In this document: positions 28,829 to 39,467 of the stretch, piece after piece
How positions within the stretch are numbered: position 1 is the stretch's first letter
Layout of the letters: every line of letters begins with the position of its first letter
Assembly: GCA_001604215.1 (NCBI GenBank)
Contig: LVAX01000075.1
Coordinates: 1-64,000, forward strand
Reading direction: 5' to 3'
Length of the DNA stretch: 64,000 bases
From: Clostridiales bacterium Firm_18
GTDB taxonomy: Bacteria > Bacillota > Clostridia > Monoglobales > Firm-18
The notes under the pieces: model-generated
What the model was told of the DNA's origin: nothing
Seen by the model: the letters and a program-made list of their open reading frames with translations, nothing else
Database searches by the model: none
Translations under genes and position numbers: made by a program

Positions 28829-30763
28829 TTATTTACCCTCACTTTGTTTTTTAGTATAATTAAGAAGCCCGCCTTCGAGTATTATATTGCGCTGCCGCTC
28901 GGATAATACAACCTCAAGAGGTATACTTATGTTCTTCGTTTTATTTTTCAAAACTATCGGTTTGCCTTCTTTAATGTTTTCCCGGATGTTGTCAAGAAGC
29001 AAAACATCGCCCTCGCTGATTTTTCCGTAATCATCCTCGTTATTGAAGGTTAAAGGTATTATTCCCGAATTGATAAGGTTTGCCATATGAATTCTGGCAA
29101 AGGATTTTGCAATTACCGCTTTAATGCCTAAATAAAGCGGTACAAGCGCCGCATGCTCACGTGACGAGCCCTGGCCGTAATTCACACCGCCTATTATAAA
29201 GCCGCCTCCGTGCTCTTTTGCTCGTTTTGGGAAGTCCGGGTCGCACGGCACCAGGCAAAATTCCGATAAATAAGGAATGTTGGAGCGGTACGGCAGCAGC
29301 TTTGCGTTAGAGGGCATTATGTGGTCGGTTGTGATATTGTCTCCAACTTTAATAAGTGCTTTGCCTTCCAATGCTTCGGGCAGTTTTACGTTTACGGGAA
29401 AGGGTTTGATATTGGGGCCGCGTACCACCTCGATATTTTCCCCTTCGTCTGCCGGAGCGTCAATCATATTGTCGTTTATTAAAAAGCTTTTGGGCATGTC
29501 AATTTTAAAAGCTTCGCCAAATGTTCTCGGATCTGTCAATACGCCGGTAAGCGCGCTTACCGCTGCGGTTTCGGGGCTTACTATATATACCCCGGCGCTT
29601 GCCGTGCCGCTTCTTCCTTCAAAGTTCCGGTTGTTTGTCCTAAGAGAAACCGCGTTGGTGCGCGGGGCCTGACCCATGCCGATACACGGGCCGCATGCAC
29701 TTTCTAATATTCTTGCGCCCGCCGCTATCATATCCGCAAGCGCACCGTTTTGCGCAATCATGTTTAAAACCTGCTTTGAGCCCGGCCCTATTACAAGGCT
29801 TATATCGGGGTGAACCGTTTTTCCTTTTAAAATCTTTGCCGTCAGCATCATATCACGGTAAGACGAGTTGGTGCAGCTGCCGATAAATACCTGGTCAATC
29901 TTTATGGGACCGATATTGCGGACGGTATCCACATTATCCGGCATATGAGGCTTTGCGGCAAGGGGAGAAAGGGAAGACATATCAATTGTTATTTCATCGT
30001 CATACTTTGCGTCTTCGTCCGGCAAAAGCTCTTTCCAGTCCGACTCCCGTCCCTGAGCCGCCAAAAACTCCTTCGTTATTTCATCGCTTGGGAATACGGA
30101 GGTTGTTGCGCCAAGCTCTGCGCCCATGTTGGTTATCGTTGCACGCTCCGGCACGCTAAGCGTTTTTACGCCTTCGCCGGCATATTCTATAATATAGCCG
30201 ACGCCTCCCTTAACGGACAAAAGGCGAAGCACTTCCAATATAATATCTTTAGCCGATACCCAGGGGCCCAGTTTGCCGTTTAGAGTTACTTTTTTTATTT
30301 TAGGCATGGTAAGATGATATGCACCGCCGCCCATTGCAACCGCAACGTCCAAGCCGCCCGCGCCTATTGCAAGCATGCCTATCCCGCCGCCTGTGGGCGT
30401 GTGGCTGTCCGAGCCGAGAAGAGTTTTTCCGGGTTTGCCGAAGCGCTCCAAATGCACCTGGTGGCAAATCCCGTTTCCGGGGCGCGAATAATAAATGCCG
30501 TGCTTTTTAGCAACCGTTTGAATATATTTATGGTCATCCGCATTTTCAAAACCCGACTGCAAAGTGTTGTGGTCAATATATGCAACCGATTTTTCCGTTT
30601 TAACTCTCGGTATACCCATCGCTTCAAATTGCAGGTACGCCATTGTACCTGTGGAATCCTGAGTCAGCGTTTGGTCTATCCTTATGGAGATATCGGTACC
30701 CGGGACCATTTCACCGCTGACAAGATGGCTTTTGATAAGTTTCTGCGCTATGTTGTAACCCAT
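28829..30763 (-). CDS. acn: Aconitate hydratase
   Basis: LLGSDSHTPTGGGIGMLAIGAGGLDVA, IGSCTNSSYRDMM, NYGQGSSREHAALVPLYLGIKAVIAKSFARIH. Confidence 0.96.
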   Translation of the reverse strand: MGYNIAQKLIKSHLVSGEMVPGTDISIRIDQTLTQDSTGTMAYLQFEAMGIPRVKTEKSVAYIDHNTLQSGFENADDHKYIQTVAKKHGIYYSRPGNGICHQVHLERFGKPGKTLLGSDSHTPTGGGIGMLAIGAGGLDVAVAMGGGAYHLTMPKIKKVTLNGKLGPWVSAKDIILEVLRLLSVKGGVGYIIEYAGEGVKTLSVPERATITNMGAELGATTSVFPSDEITKEFLAAQGRESDWKELLPDEDAKYDDEITIDMSSLSPLAAKPHMPDNVDTVRNIGPIKIDQVFIGSCTNSSYRDMMLTAKILKGKTVHPDISLVIGPGSKQVLNMIAQNGALADMIAAGARILESACGPCIGMGQAPRTNAVSLRTNNRNFEGRSGTASAGVYIVSPETAAVSALTGVLTDPRTFGEAFKIDMPKSFLINDNMIDAPADEGENIEVVRGPNIKPFPVNVKLPEALEGKALIKVGDNITTDHIMPSNAKLLPYRSNIPYLSEFCLVPCDPDFPKRAKEHGGGFIIGGVNYGQGSSREHAALVPLYLGIKAVIAKSFARIHMANLINSGIIPLTFNNEDDYGKISEGDVLLLDNIRENIKEGKPIVLKNKTKNISIPLEVVLSERQRNIILEGGLLNYTKKQSEGK

Positions 30764-30786
30764 TATTAACCTCCCTGTTATATTCC

Positions 30787-30839
30787 GAGTACCCTTGCAA
30801 GGCCCCCCTTGTGTTAACAAGGAGTTTAAAAGGATACTC
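30787..30839 (-). ncRNA. Candidate structured leader of acn-icd
   Basis: Minus strand GAGTATCC...GGGTACTC enclosing CCTTG-ttaaca-CAAGG and CCTTGCAAGG. Confidence 0.4.
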
Positions 30840-31053
30840 TAAATTAATAAGCTGTATTATACATTTTATTTAATTTGATATGAATTGTCAAGTTTTTTTG
30901 CCGGACCTACATTCGCCGGACATAATTAATGCCCAATGATTTCACTTTTTTGAAAAAAACAAAAAATCATATTATAACTTTAATAATAAAGCACTTCTAA
31001 TAATTCATTGGCAATATTTATACTGTTCATAGTCCCATATTTTAATATTTATG

Positions 31054-31082
31054 TTGATATTTGGCAAATTATATGTTATATT
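31054..31082 (+). promoter_or_regulatory. sigma-A-type promoter (TTGATA-17-TATATT)
   Basis: 31054-31059 and 31077-31082. Confidence 0.55.
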
Positions 31083-31118
31083 ATATTTATTATTTATTGT
31101 ATTATGGGGGCGGGTTAA

Positions 31119-34100
31119 TTGAAAATATTATCTGTTTTAATGTGCGCTTTTATTTTCATGTCAATGTTTTGCAGTGTTTTGGCCGATATTGAGCCGGAAA
31201 TAGTTTCATACGGTTTTTTAAACATGCATGGCAGTATTATCAGCACCTTAGATGCACAGACTCATATAAGGGCTTATGCTGATATATACAACAAAGGCTT
31301 TTTAAGCAATGCAAACATTGGTGAGCTGACAGTAAGTCTATATGAGGGCGGCACATGGCAAACGGTGCAAAGCAAGATAATTTCAGTTGATTCCAATACA
31401 ATGTCAAAGCGTTTTGTAACGGATGAAATAGCGGTGCCGGAGGGGGAGGATGTAAAATTCTCGGTGTATTTAACGGATGCGAACGGAAATTCCATGCCGG
31501 AAGTTACCATATCCATGGCAAGCGCGGGCATTCCAGGAGCAGAAGATGACGAAGTCATTTACGCCGAGGAAATTAAACTGATTAAGGCGCTGAATATTAT
31601 TACCGGATATGAGGACGGCACCTTCGGCGGTGCGCTTCCCGTTACCAGGGCGGAGCTTGCCGTGATTATGACAAGGTTTGTCGGAAAGGAAAACCTTGAG
31701 CCGGATTTTCGCTATGAAACGGAATATTCCGATGTCGGCGAATCCCACTGGGCATGCGGGTACATAAATATAGCGTCGCTGCTTGGCTGCGTCCGGGGCT
31801 ATCAGGACGGCACCTTCAGGCCCGACGAAAAGGTTACCCTTTTGTATGCCGCAACGGCATTTGTAAACGCCCTTGGGTATGCCGAAACCGTAGGCCCGCT
31901 CGGGTATATGGACAAGGCGGATGAACTTTCGATAACTGCGGGAATAGGGCTGAATTCCTCTGATTTGGTCAGCAGGGCGGCAATGGCGAAGCTTATTGCA
32001 AATTCATTGGAGATACCGGTTTTAAAAGACGGCATTATTTACGACGGTAACAATTTCCCGCTTAAAAACATGCTTTCGGAAGTATTTAAAGTAACCAAGC
32101 TTAAGGTCATGGTGGAAGAATTATATGAATTTTTTAGTAATAATAAGCAGAATATTGTAATGGTAAGGGTTTTGAATGCTTATAGCTCCGTATACGGCGA
32201 GTACGGCGAAATTTTCGAACCGGAAAGAACTGTTGATATTTCTGCCGGCGATACAGGTCTTAAAGCATTGGTTGGCTATACCGTTATTGTATACGTTGCC
32301 TATGACGAAACGTCCGACGATGATCCGACTGCTCTTTATGTAAGAAAAGATATTTCAAGCGCAAATGAACTGACCCTAACTGCAAGTGATATTGATAACG
32401 TTACCACTCTTACAGGTGGCAGCTATCAGATTTCTTACCGGCCTTCTAAAAATGCAACAAAAACCGAAAAGTTTACCGTTATCGGAGAAGCCGACATATA
32501 TATTAACGGCAATAGAGCTTATGAACCAATGCAGTATGCTCTTCTTGACTTTTACGGCACTGTTACATTTGTTAAAAATGATAACTATATATCCGAGGAT
32601 TATGACACGGTGCTTATTTCCGATTACAAAAATGCGGTTGTAGATTCGGTTAATATGCAAACGGGCAGGGTACATATGAAGGAAGGAAGCGCGATAATAT
32701 TTGATGAGTCAAATCCCTATGTTTCATCAACTCTTTATAACGAGGACGGGGAGAGAATCGACTGGTCAAATCTTAAGAAAAATGACATACTTTCAACAAA
32801 AACGGTAGTAGATAGCAGGACGGTAAATGTCTGTACCCTTGTAAGAAAATCCGTTACCGGCGTTATAAGCGAAAGGATATACGAATACGGCGAAAGCGAA
32901 TTTAAAATCGGCGACAAATATTATAAGGTTGATAATCAGATTGTTTTTCCGGAGGATTTGGATCTTAATTACGAGGGCACCTTTTACCTTGACATAATGG
33001 GCAGAATTGCGTACTGCAAAGCAAAATTCCCGCTTCAGGGCAAATACGCCTATGTTATTGACTCAGGAGTTGACAGCTCGGGTTTTGATGATAAATTAAT
33101 AATAAAAACATTTAATTATGAGGGAGAAACAGCCGATTATACCCTTGCCAATACAGTGTCCGTCAGTGAAGGGGGAGTTATGAGGTATTATTCGTCAATC
33201 GATGATTTATATGATATATTACAGCCCGATACCGTAATAAACTACGGTCTTAACACGAAAGGCGAAATTGACAGCATTTCAATTCCCGCAGACGAATATG
33301 ACATTGGTCTTAATTATTTTTCAAAATATGCCGTGGACAATTGTTTTGATTACAGGGGCGCCTTATCAATCGTCAGAGTTAATTCACGCTCAGTAGAGCT
33401 GTCGGATGATACGGTTATTATGGTTGCACCATTTGGCGGCGGGCAGGATTATAATCAGGAGAACTATTGCATAATACCCATCGGAAGGCTTGGAAGCAGG
33501 GATATATACATTGAGAATATTCCCGTTCAGGTGTTTGACGTGGATAATGATATGACGGCGGGCCTGATTGTTATAGGCGATGTAATAGATATAGGTGGAG
33601 AAGCCGGCATGGCAATGTTTGTTGGTGAGTCGTATATCGATGGAAAATACAGTATCAGTGTGCTTCAAAACGGGCAGCATCAGACATTGACCGCTAATCA
33701 GGACCTGGAGGGATGCTGCGCAGCCGGGGATGTTTTTATTCCCCATAAAAACATGCACGGCACGGTAACATCGATTAGTAAGGTGTCGGCGGTGTCAAAC
33801 GGCACGGTAGTACCGGACGAAGGCTTTATTGAGGAGGACGGGTTTTGGTATGCAATGGGAGTTGTTACCGGAAAAAGCGGAAGCACCGTTATCCTTGACG
33901 AAGATGATATGTTTTCTATCCCTCCAGAGTCAAACATTTATATATATGACGATACGGACGGCAGCGTAAAATCGGGCTGTATGGATGATTTCGAGGTGTC
34001 GGGAAATGCCGGCGGTGGATATACATACAGTGCCGATTCAATAGGCAATATAACATCGGTTAGCATGGTTATAAGGTTTTATGAAGGGAAACCTAAGGAT

Positions 34101-36245
34101 GTTGCGCTTTACTTCTTCGGGGAATCAGCCGCCCAAACGGATATATCCGTAAGCGTTACGGACACCCTTGCATGTGCGGGAGCGGTTTATTACAATGACC
34201 GCGATGAGGATATCAATCCCGTTTTTGTTTTGGCGCGTTACAGCGGCGGCAAAATGGCCGGGATGGTGACAAAGCGCGTGCCGATTGCGGCAAATTCTTA
34301 CGGATTATTAAAAAATATAATGCAGGGCTCCTTTAAAAACGGTGAGCATGTAAAGGCAATGCTGCTGGATGACTGGAATAATGCAAAGCCGCTTTTAAAC
34401 ACTTCAAGGGTAGATGTCGCGGGCTTGCCCGATAAAGAGGATTCGGATTACCTGCGCATTTTATCTGTTGATATTAATTCCGTCGGGCAAATTAACGATT
34501 CGATAACAATCACTTACGGCGAATCTGGATTGGCTGCATTGTCGCAAAATGCCTCCATATACAAAAACGGTTTACAGGTGGGCAACGATGTTACGGTACT
34601 TGAAAGCTTTTACGGCGAATTGGAGCTGTGCAGTAAAAATTCCGCCGGTGAATACGAAGAGGCTTATATTTTTGAATACACAAATACCGTTGTTGATTCG
34701 GTCAATACCTTGCTGGGAAAAGTCAACCCCAAGGAGGGCAGGGTTATTTCGTTCGGCAATAACGATATTAAGTCCTTTGCGCAGCTTCGGGATACTGAAG
34801 GGAATATACTGGACTGGTCGGATTTGGGCGAAAACGATATACTTTCAATAAGAACAGCAAAAGGCACTGTAACCGTTAACATTTGTACTCTTGTCAGAAA
34901 TACCGTAGAGGGGACAATAACCGAAAGAAGTTCTGAAACTGATCCTGAATTCAGAATTGGCGGCGAATACTATAAGGTTGACAATCAGTTAGTTGTCCCG
35001 GATGACTTAGACCTTAACTACGAGGGTGTATTCTATCTGGACATATTTGGAAGAATCGCACATTATGAAGCTCAGTCTTCACTTACCAGAAATTACGCTT
35101 ACGTTATAGACACCGGTATTCATGACGCAGTCTTTGAAGACAGACTTCAAATAAAAGCATTTACATTTGACGGCGAGGTTGTTACATTTACATGCGCACA
35201 AAATGTAACCGTAATTAAGGAAAAAGCCGGTAAAACATCAACCGAATCGGTATACTTCAAAAAGGATGATATGGATGACCTTAAAGATTTAATTCCGGTT
35301 GATTCTGTAATAACATTCAGCGTTAACTCACAGGGTGAGATAAACAGGCTGGCTTTGCCGGGATCAAATTCCGATATTGGGCTTAATTATTTTGCAAGAT
35401 ATGCACAAGGCGATGACTTTGATTACAGAGGCAATTCCGCTACAATCAGGGTAGGTGGCAAGTCCGTTGAGATTTCTGATAATACAATCATAATGATTGC
35501 CGGCCCGGGATTCTCGGAGGATGACTATGATTTGCTTTCACTCAGCGTATTGGGCGAAGAGGACATTTTCGAAGAAGATGCAACAACTCAGGTATTTGAC
35601 GTTAACAAAAACATGGTAGCAGGCTTGATAGTTGTAGGCGAACCTATAAGTGTTACAGGGGAATTCGCAGGTCTTGCCATGGTTTCAAAAATCTCTCAAA
35701 TAAGAGATGAGGACGGGGATATAATAAACAGCCTGACATTATATCAAGGCGGAGAAGTTAAGGAAGTTGAAGCAGAAGTAGAAAACACCCCGGATCTGTT
35801 CTCAATTATTTCTCCGAGACTTAACGCTAAAGGAAGAATGTCTGCAGCTCCTGTAATTGCTTCAATCCAAGGCGGCAGGATAGTAACCGGTGCCGGCTTT
35901 GACAACAAGGGCGACGTTGAGTACGTTATAGGCCTGGTTACAGCCAAAAGCGGAGGCAGGCTGACTATTACAGGTATTGACGGAAACGGCAACGATGTGG
36001 AAGAAATGGTTTACCCGATTCCTGCCTCCGCTAACGTTTACCTGTACAACAATTCGGCAGCAACCAATGCGCGTAAGGCTATGATAGTTGACAGTGTCAG
36101 CATCTTCAGTGTAGAAGACTCAGTATACTATGACGAGGACGGCTATGAAATAGACAGCGTATATGCACTGATTCGCTGGTATGAAGGCAAAATTCAGGAT
36201 GTTGTATTGTTCTTCGATATAGATGTAGAATTAGCAGATTATTAA
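31119..36245 (+). CDS. Large secreted S-layer-homology (SLH) domain protein, 1708 aa, with duplicated C-terminal module
   Basis: Signal peptide; LIKALNIITGYEDGTFGGALPVTRAELAVIMTRFV, INIASLLGCVRGYQDGTFRPDEKVTLLYAATAFVNALGY; internal repeat pair. Confidence 0.93.
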   Translation: MKILSVLMCAFIFMSMFCSVLADIEPEIVSYGFLNMHGSIISTLDAQTHIRAYADIYNKGFLSNANIGELTVSLYEGGTWQTVQSKIISVDSNTMSKRFVTDEIAVPEGEDVKFSVYLTDANGNSMPEVTISMASAGIPGAEDDEVIYAEEIKLIKALNIITGYEDGTFGGALPVTRAELAVIMTRFVGKENLEPDFRYETEYSDVGESHWACGYINIASLLGCVRGYQDGTFRPDEKVTLLYAATAFVNALGYAETVGPLGYMDKADELSITAGIGLNSSDLVSRAAMAKLIANSLEIPVLKDGIIYDGNNFPLKNMLSEVFKVTKLKVMVEELYEFFSNNKQNIVMVRVLNAYSSVYGEYGEIFEPERTVDISAGDTGLKALVGYTVIVYVAYDETSDDDPTALYVRKDISSANELTLTASDIDNVTTLTGGSYQISYRPSKNATKTEKFTVIGEADIYINGNRAYEPMQYALLDFYGTVTFVKNDNYISEDYDTVLISDYKNAVVDSVNMQTGRVHMKEGSAIIFDESNPYVSSTLYNEDGERIDWSNLKKNDILSTKTVVDSRTVNVCTLVRKSVTGVISERIYEYGESEFKIGDKYYKVDNQIVFPEDLDLNYEGTFYLDIMGRIAYCKAKFPLQGKYAYVIDSGVDSSGFDDKLIIKTFNYEGETADYTLANTVSVSEGGVMRYYSSIDDLYDILQPDTVINYGLNTKGEIDSISIPADEYDIGLNYFSKYAVDNCFDYRGALSIVRVNSRSVELSDDTVIMVAPFGGGQDYNQENYCIIPIGRLGSRDIYIENIPVQVFDVDNDMTAGLIVIGDVIDIGGEAGMAMFVGESYIDGKYSISVLQNGQHQTLTANQDLEGCCAAGDVFIPHKNMHGTVTSISKVSAVSNGTVVPDEGFIEEDGFWYAMGVVTGKSGSTVILDEDDMFSIPPESNIYIYDDTDGSVKSGCMDDFEVSGNAGGGYTYSADSIGNITSVSMVIRFYEGKPKDVALYFFGESAAQTDISVSVTDTLACAGAVYYNDRDEDINPVFVLARYSGGKMAGMVTKRVPIAANSYGLLKNIMQGSFKNGEHVKAMLLDDWNNAKPLLNTSRVDVAGLPDKEDSDYLRILSVDINSVGQINDSITITYGESGLAALSQNASIYKNGLQVGNDVTVLESFYGELELCSKNSAGEYEEAYIFEYTNTVVDSVNTLLGKVNPKEGRVISFGNNDIKSFAQLRDTEGNILDWSDLGENDILSIRTAKGTVTVNICTLVRNTVEGTITERSSETDPEFRIGGEYYKVDNQLVVPDDLDLNYEGVFYLDIFGRIAHYEAQSSLTRNYAYVIDTGIHDAVFEDRLQIKAFTFDGEVVTFTCAQNVTVIKEKAGKTSTESVYFKKDDMDDLKDLIPVDSVITFSVNSQGEINRLALPGSNSDIGLNYFARYAQGDDFDYRGNSATIRVGGKSVEISDNTIIMIAGPGFSEDDYDLLSLSVLGEEDIFEEDATTQVFDVNKNMVAGLIVVGEPISVTGEFAGLAMVSKISQIRDEDGDIINSLTLYQGGEVKEVEAEVENTPDLFSIISPRLNAKGRMSAAPVIASIQGGRIVTGAGFDNKGDVEYVIGLVTAKSGGRLTITGIDGNGNDVEEMVYPIPASANVYLYNNSAATNARKAMIVDSVSIFSVEDSVYYDEDGYEIDSVYALIRWYEGKIQDVVLFFDIDVELADY

Positions 36246-36278
36246 TAATAAGAATAAAGCACAATCCCAAAAAAGCGG

Positions 36279-36300
36279 CGCACCCTATTAATAGGGTGCG
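36279..36300. terminator. Convergent terminator hairpin
   Basis: CGCACCCTAT-ta-ATAGGGTGCG, between convergent genes. Confidence 0.75.
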
Positions 36301-36315
36301 TTGCTTAGCTTATTT

Positions 36316-36939
36316 CTATGGAATAATATTATTTACTGTTGAAAGTTGTTTGTTGTGTATGAATCTTACTATTGCATCTTGCGTTTCATCATCTATTGGA
36401 TTGAAATGAATACATATGATATTTTGTGAATCGGAGCTTTTTTCGCGTCTGACAACGGTGCCGATAAACACAACATTAACGCCTTCAAGGTCAATCTGAC
36501 CTGTTATTTGTTGATTTATATACGGCTTGAAATCCGCCTTGACAGCCATGCCGTTCCCGCTGATATCAATGGTTTCGCAACTGCCGTATCCGTTTATTAT
36601 TGCTTTAAGATTTATGCTTAACCGAAAAAACTCACGCCTTTGAACACGGACAAAATTGTCTATAATTTGGATATGTAAAAACAATTGCTGTTTTTCAATG
36701 AATACTTTAATAATTTTGGCGTGCGCACTGTATACTCCGGTTTTTTTGGGGATTGTAATTTCTATTGTTTTGTATAAAAAATATTTTGTTTCGTCTATAA
36801 TTGGAGAGGATATCAACAAATCCTTATCCGAAATAATATCCTGCACCTGGCTTATAAAACAGTTTTTCGAATATGAGCCGTCTTTGTTACTGACTTTAAA
36901 TTCCACCTTATCTCCTGTTTCAAGGTCAATTGATTTCAT
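36316..36939 (-). CDS. PilZ domain protein (YcgR/FlgZ-like)
   Basis: VQRREFFRLSINLKAIIN ... TIDISGNGMAVK PilZ RxxxR and D/NxSxxG motifs. Confidence 0.85.
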   Translation of the reverse strand: MKSIDLETGDKVEFKVSNKDGSYSKNCFISQVQDIISDKDLLISSPIIDETKYFLYKTIEITIPKKTGVYSAHAKIIKVFIEKQQLFLHIQIIDNFVRVQRREFFRLSINLKAIINGYGSCETIDISGNGMAVKADFKPYINQQITGQIDLEGVNVVFIGTVVRREKSSDSQNIICIHFNPIDDETQDAIVRFIHNKQLSTVNNIIP

Positions 36940-37046
36940 TTAATATCACCCCAGAGAAAAAATATAGAAAAATATTTCATTATATGTAAAAAGTTAGTCC
37001 TCTTTACATATTTTATCATATAATTTTCCAAAAATCAATACAAATA

Positions 37047-38174
37047 TTAGAAAATGGGTGTGGGGCCGAAATTAAGCGTTATTTTCTTCATTTTTACATT
37101 TAAAACAAGGCCGAGCGCCATTAAATTTGTAAATAGGGATGACCCCCCGTAGCTGAAAAAAGGAAGAGGAATTCCGGTAACAGGCGTAAGCCCGATTGTC
37201 ATGCCTATGTTTTCAAAGGTGTGGAAAAGCCACATTGCGCCGACTCCCATGCACATATACGTACCAAGGGGATTTTTGGCGTTTTTGCCGATAACAATGC
37301 AGCGTATAATAAGTGACATAAGTATGGCAAGAACAAGAAGACAGCCGATAAGGCCGGCTTCCTCACCGATTACCGCAAAAATAAAATCGGTTTGTTTTTC
37401 CGGAAGATAACCAAGCTGTGTTTGGATGCCGCGGAAAAAACCTTTGCCGGTAATTTGCCCCGAGCCGATTGCAATTTTGCTTTGCATAACATGATAGCCG
37501 TATGTTTTCGGAGCCGATTCGGGGCTTATAAACGCAAAAAAACGTTCCTTCTGATACTGTGTAAGTAAAAAATTCCATGCAATAACGGAAAATGCGGCAA
37601 AGCTTGCACATCCGAAAGCGATATATCTCCAGTCTATTCCCGCAACAAATATCATTACAATAAATATAAAAACATAAACAAAAGCAGTGCCTACGTCCGG
37701 CTGCAGCATAATAAGACCGACAGGAACGCAAAGGTGTAAAACAAGCAGTATTACGTTCTTGATATAATTAATATCGCTTCCTATGCGTGACAGGTGCGTC
37801 GACAGGGTTATGATAAAAAAAACCTTAACAATTTCGGCTGGCTGAATCCCTATCCCGAAAAAGCGAATCCATCCTTTTGTTCCCGTGGCTTCGCTGCCGG
37901 TTCCTATAATAAGCACCAGAATAAGCAGTATAACAGACACGCATGTAATAAACGGCCAGAAGGCGGATATGTCTTCATAGTCGACCTTTGTTATTATATA
38001 CATTGCCCCGGCGCCCAGTAAAAAGGCCGCTGACTGAACAATGACGAATTTGTAATGCGACTCATAGCTTTTGGTTGCGCTGTAAATAAAAACAATGCCG
38101 GCGGCAGTTGCCGTAATCGCCAGTAAAACCATCAGCAAATCGTATTTTTTAATAGTTTGAATAAAAGATTGCAT
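37047..38174 (-). CDS. rodA: Rod shape-determining protein RodA (SEDS family)
   Basis: GTKGWIRFFGIGIQPAEIVKVFFII, LMLQPDVGTAFVY, QTDFIFAVIGEEAGLIG, GIPLPFFSYGGSSL. Confidence 0.93.
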   Translation of the reverse strand: MQSFIQTIKKYDLLMVLLAITATAAGIVFIYSATKSYESHYKFVIVQSAAFLLGAGAMYIITKVDYEDISAFWPFITCVSVILLILVLIIGTGSEATGTKGWIRFFGIGIQPAEIVKVFFIITLSTHLSRIGSDINYIKNVILLVLHLCVPVGLIMLQPDVGTAFVYVFIFIVMIFVAGIDWRYIAFGCASFAAFSVIAWNFLLTQYQKERFFAFISPESAPKTYGYHVMQSKIAIGSGQITGKGFFRGIQTQLGYLPEKQTDFIFAVIGEEAGLIGCLLVLAILMSLIIRCIVIGKNAKNPLGTYMCMGVGAMWLFHTFENIGMTIGLTPVTGIPLPFFSYGGSSLFTNLMALGLVLNVKMKKITLNFGPTPIF

Positions 38175-38237
38175 ACCTATCACCGATTACAATTATAACA
38201 TATTTTTTAAAAAATACTACATATTGTTTGAAAAAGG

Positions 38238-38267
38238 TTGACGAAAGGGTAAAAAAAAGTGTAAAAT
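38238..38267 (+). promoter_or_regulatory. sigma-A-type promoter (TTGACG-18-TAAAAT)
   Basis: 38238-38243 and 38262-38267. Confidence 0.5.
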
Positions 38268-38333
38268 ATATCTAAGTATTAATTCCCGCAAGTCAGTTTT
38301 GTATTAAAATTTTCCGGTATGGGGGTGTAAGCA

Positions 38334-38780
38334 TTGAGCGGCAGATTGTTCCGCACAGGCCTGTTTGGATATAAAAAGTCGGATGTGGTAGGCTATATTG
38401 AAAAGGTATCTAAAGATTTTACCGAAAAGCTTGATGCAAAAGAAAAAGAAATAGATTCACTTAAAAAAGAGCTTGATAGTATAAAGCAGAAGGCGGACGA
38501 GCTAAGCGGGGCAGCGGAAGAGTACGAGGTCGCAAAGGCAAGCATATCAAATGCCATAATCAAAGCCGAGAAAAATGCCGACCTTATCATAGAAGAAGCC
38601 AAGCGCAGTGCATTAGAGGAAAAGCTTAAAGTTAAAAGGGAAATACAGGAGGAAACCGCGCGTCTTCGTCGCTTAAAACATGAAGTTGCGGATTTGCGAA
38701 GAGATATTGTATCTTCGATTAAACGCTTCAACAGCGAGTTGGCTGTTTTAGAGGAGGAACAAAAAGAGCCGTCCGATTAG
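38334..38780 (+). CDS. DivIVA-like coiled-coil protein
   Basis: LFRTGLFGYKKSDVVGYIEKVSKDF N-terminus then coiled coil; TTG start. Confidence 0.7.
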   Translation: MSGRLFRTGLFGYKKSDVVGYIEKVSKDFTEKLDAKEKEIDSLKKELDSIKQKADELSGAAEEYEVAKASISNAIIKAEKNADLIIEEAKRSALEEKLKVKREIQEETARLRRLKHEVADLRRDIVSSIKRFNSELAVLEEEQKEPSD

Positions 38781-38818
38781 CAGACGGCAAAAAACAAGAA
38801 GAATGTAGGGGAAATTGG

Positions 38819-38853
38819 TTAGGCATAAGGGAGTCAAGCTCTCTTATGCCTAA
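38819..38853. repeat. Dispersed palindromic repeat family 1, copy 5
   Basis: TTAGGCATAAG(gga)gtcaagc(tct)CTTATGCCTAA, perfect 11-bp arms. Confidence 0.85.
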
Positions 38854-38883
38854 GTGAAACATTAAGTATTATTTGCATTTCTA

Positions 38884-38911
38884 TTGACAAATATGTATTA
38901 TGCGGTAAAAT
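38884..38911 (+). promoter_or_regulatory. sigma-A-type promoter (TTGACA-16-TAAAAT) for rsmD-coaD
   Basis: 38884-38889 and 38906-38911. Confidence 0.65.
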
Positions 38912-38932
38912 ATATTAAAAGGAGAATTTTTA

Positions 38933-39463
38933 TTGAGAGTAATTGCCGGATATGCAAAGGGACATAAGCTGGCAAGCCTTAAGGGTATGCAAACACGTCC
39001 TACCGCCGACAGGGTAAAAGAGGCAATGTTTTCGATAATTCAGCTGTATATCGGCGGCAGTACCGCTCTGGATTTATATGCCGGCAGCGGTTCACTCGGC
39101 ATAGAGGCACTCAGCAGGGGTGCGAAGTGGTGTGATTTCGTAGAGCAAAGCAAGATTGCAGTTAATGTGATAAAATCAAACCTTCAAAAAACAAGGCTTG
39201 AAAATTGGGATATATATAATCTTGCGGCAAGCGATTACTTAATGAAATGTGATAAAAAATACGATATTGTATTTTTAGATCCTCCCTATCATAAAAAACT
39301 GTGCGATGAATCATTGCGATTGCTGTATGAGAAAAACCTGCTTAATTCAGGGGCAATAGCGGTGTGTGAAACTTCGGCAGAGGAAGAAGTGCTTTCAAAA
39401 TTCCCTGTAAGGAAATACTCCGTATACGGTTCAACCAAATTAACAATATTCGAAAACAGGTGA
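38933..39463 (+). CDS. rsmD: 16S rRNA (guanine(966)-N(2))-methyltransferase RsmD
   Basis: [54 protein letters not shown]. Confidence 0.95.
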   Translation: MRVIAGYAKGHKLASLKGMQTRPTADRVKEAMFSIIQLYIGGSTALDLYAGSGSLGIEALSRGAKWCDFVEQSKIAVNVIKSNLQKTRLENWDIYNLAASDYLMKCDKKYDIVFLDPPYHKKLCDESLRLLYEKNLLNSGAIAVCETSAEEEVLSKFPVRKYSVYGSTKLTIFENR

Positions 39464-39467
39464 AAAT

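Noticed and set aside
32381-32400. GCAAGTGATATTGATAACG as another GATATT element copy
   Set aside because: Inside the SLH coding sequence, no flanking hairpins; chance match.
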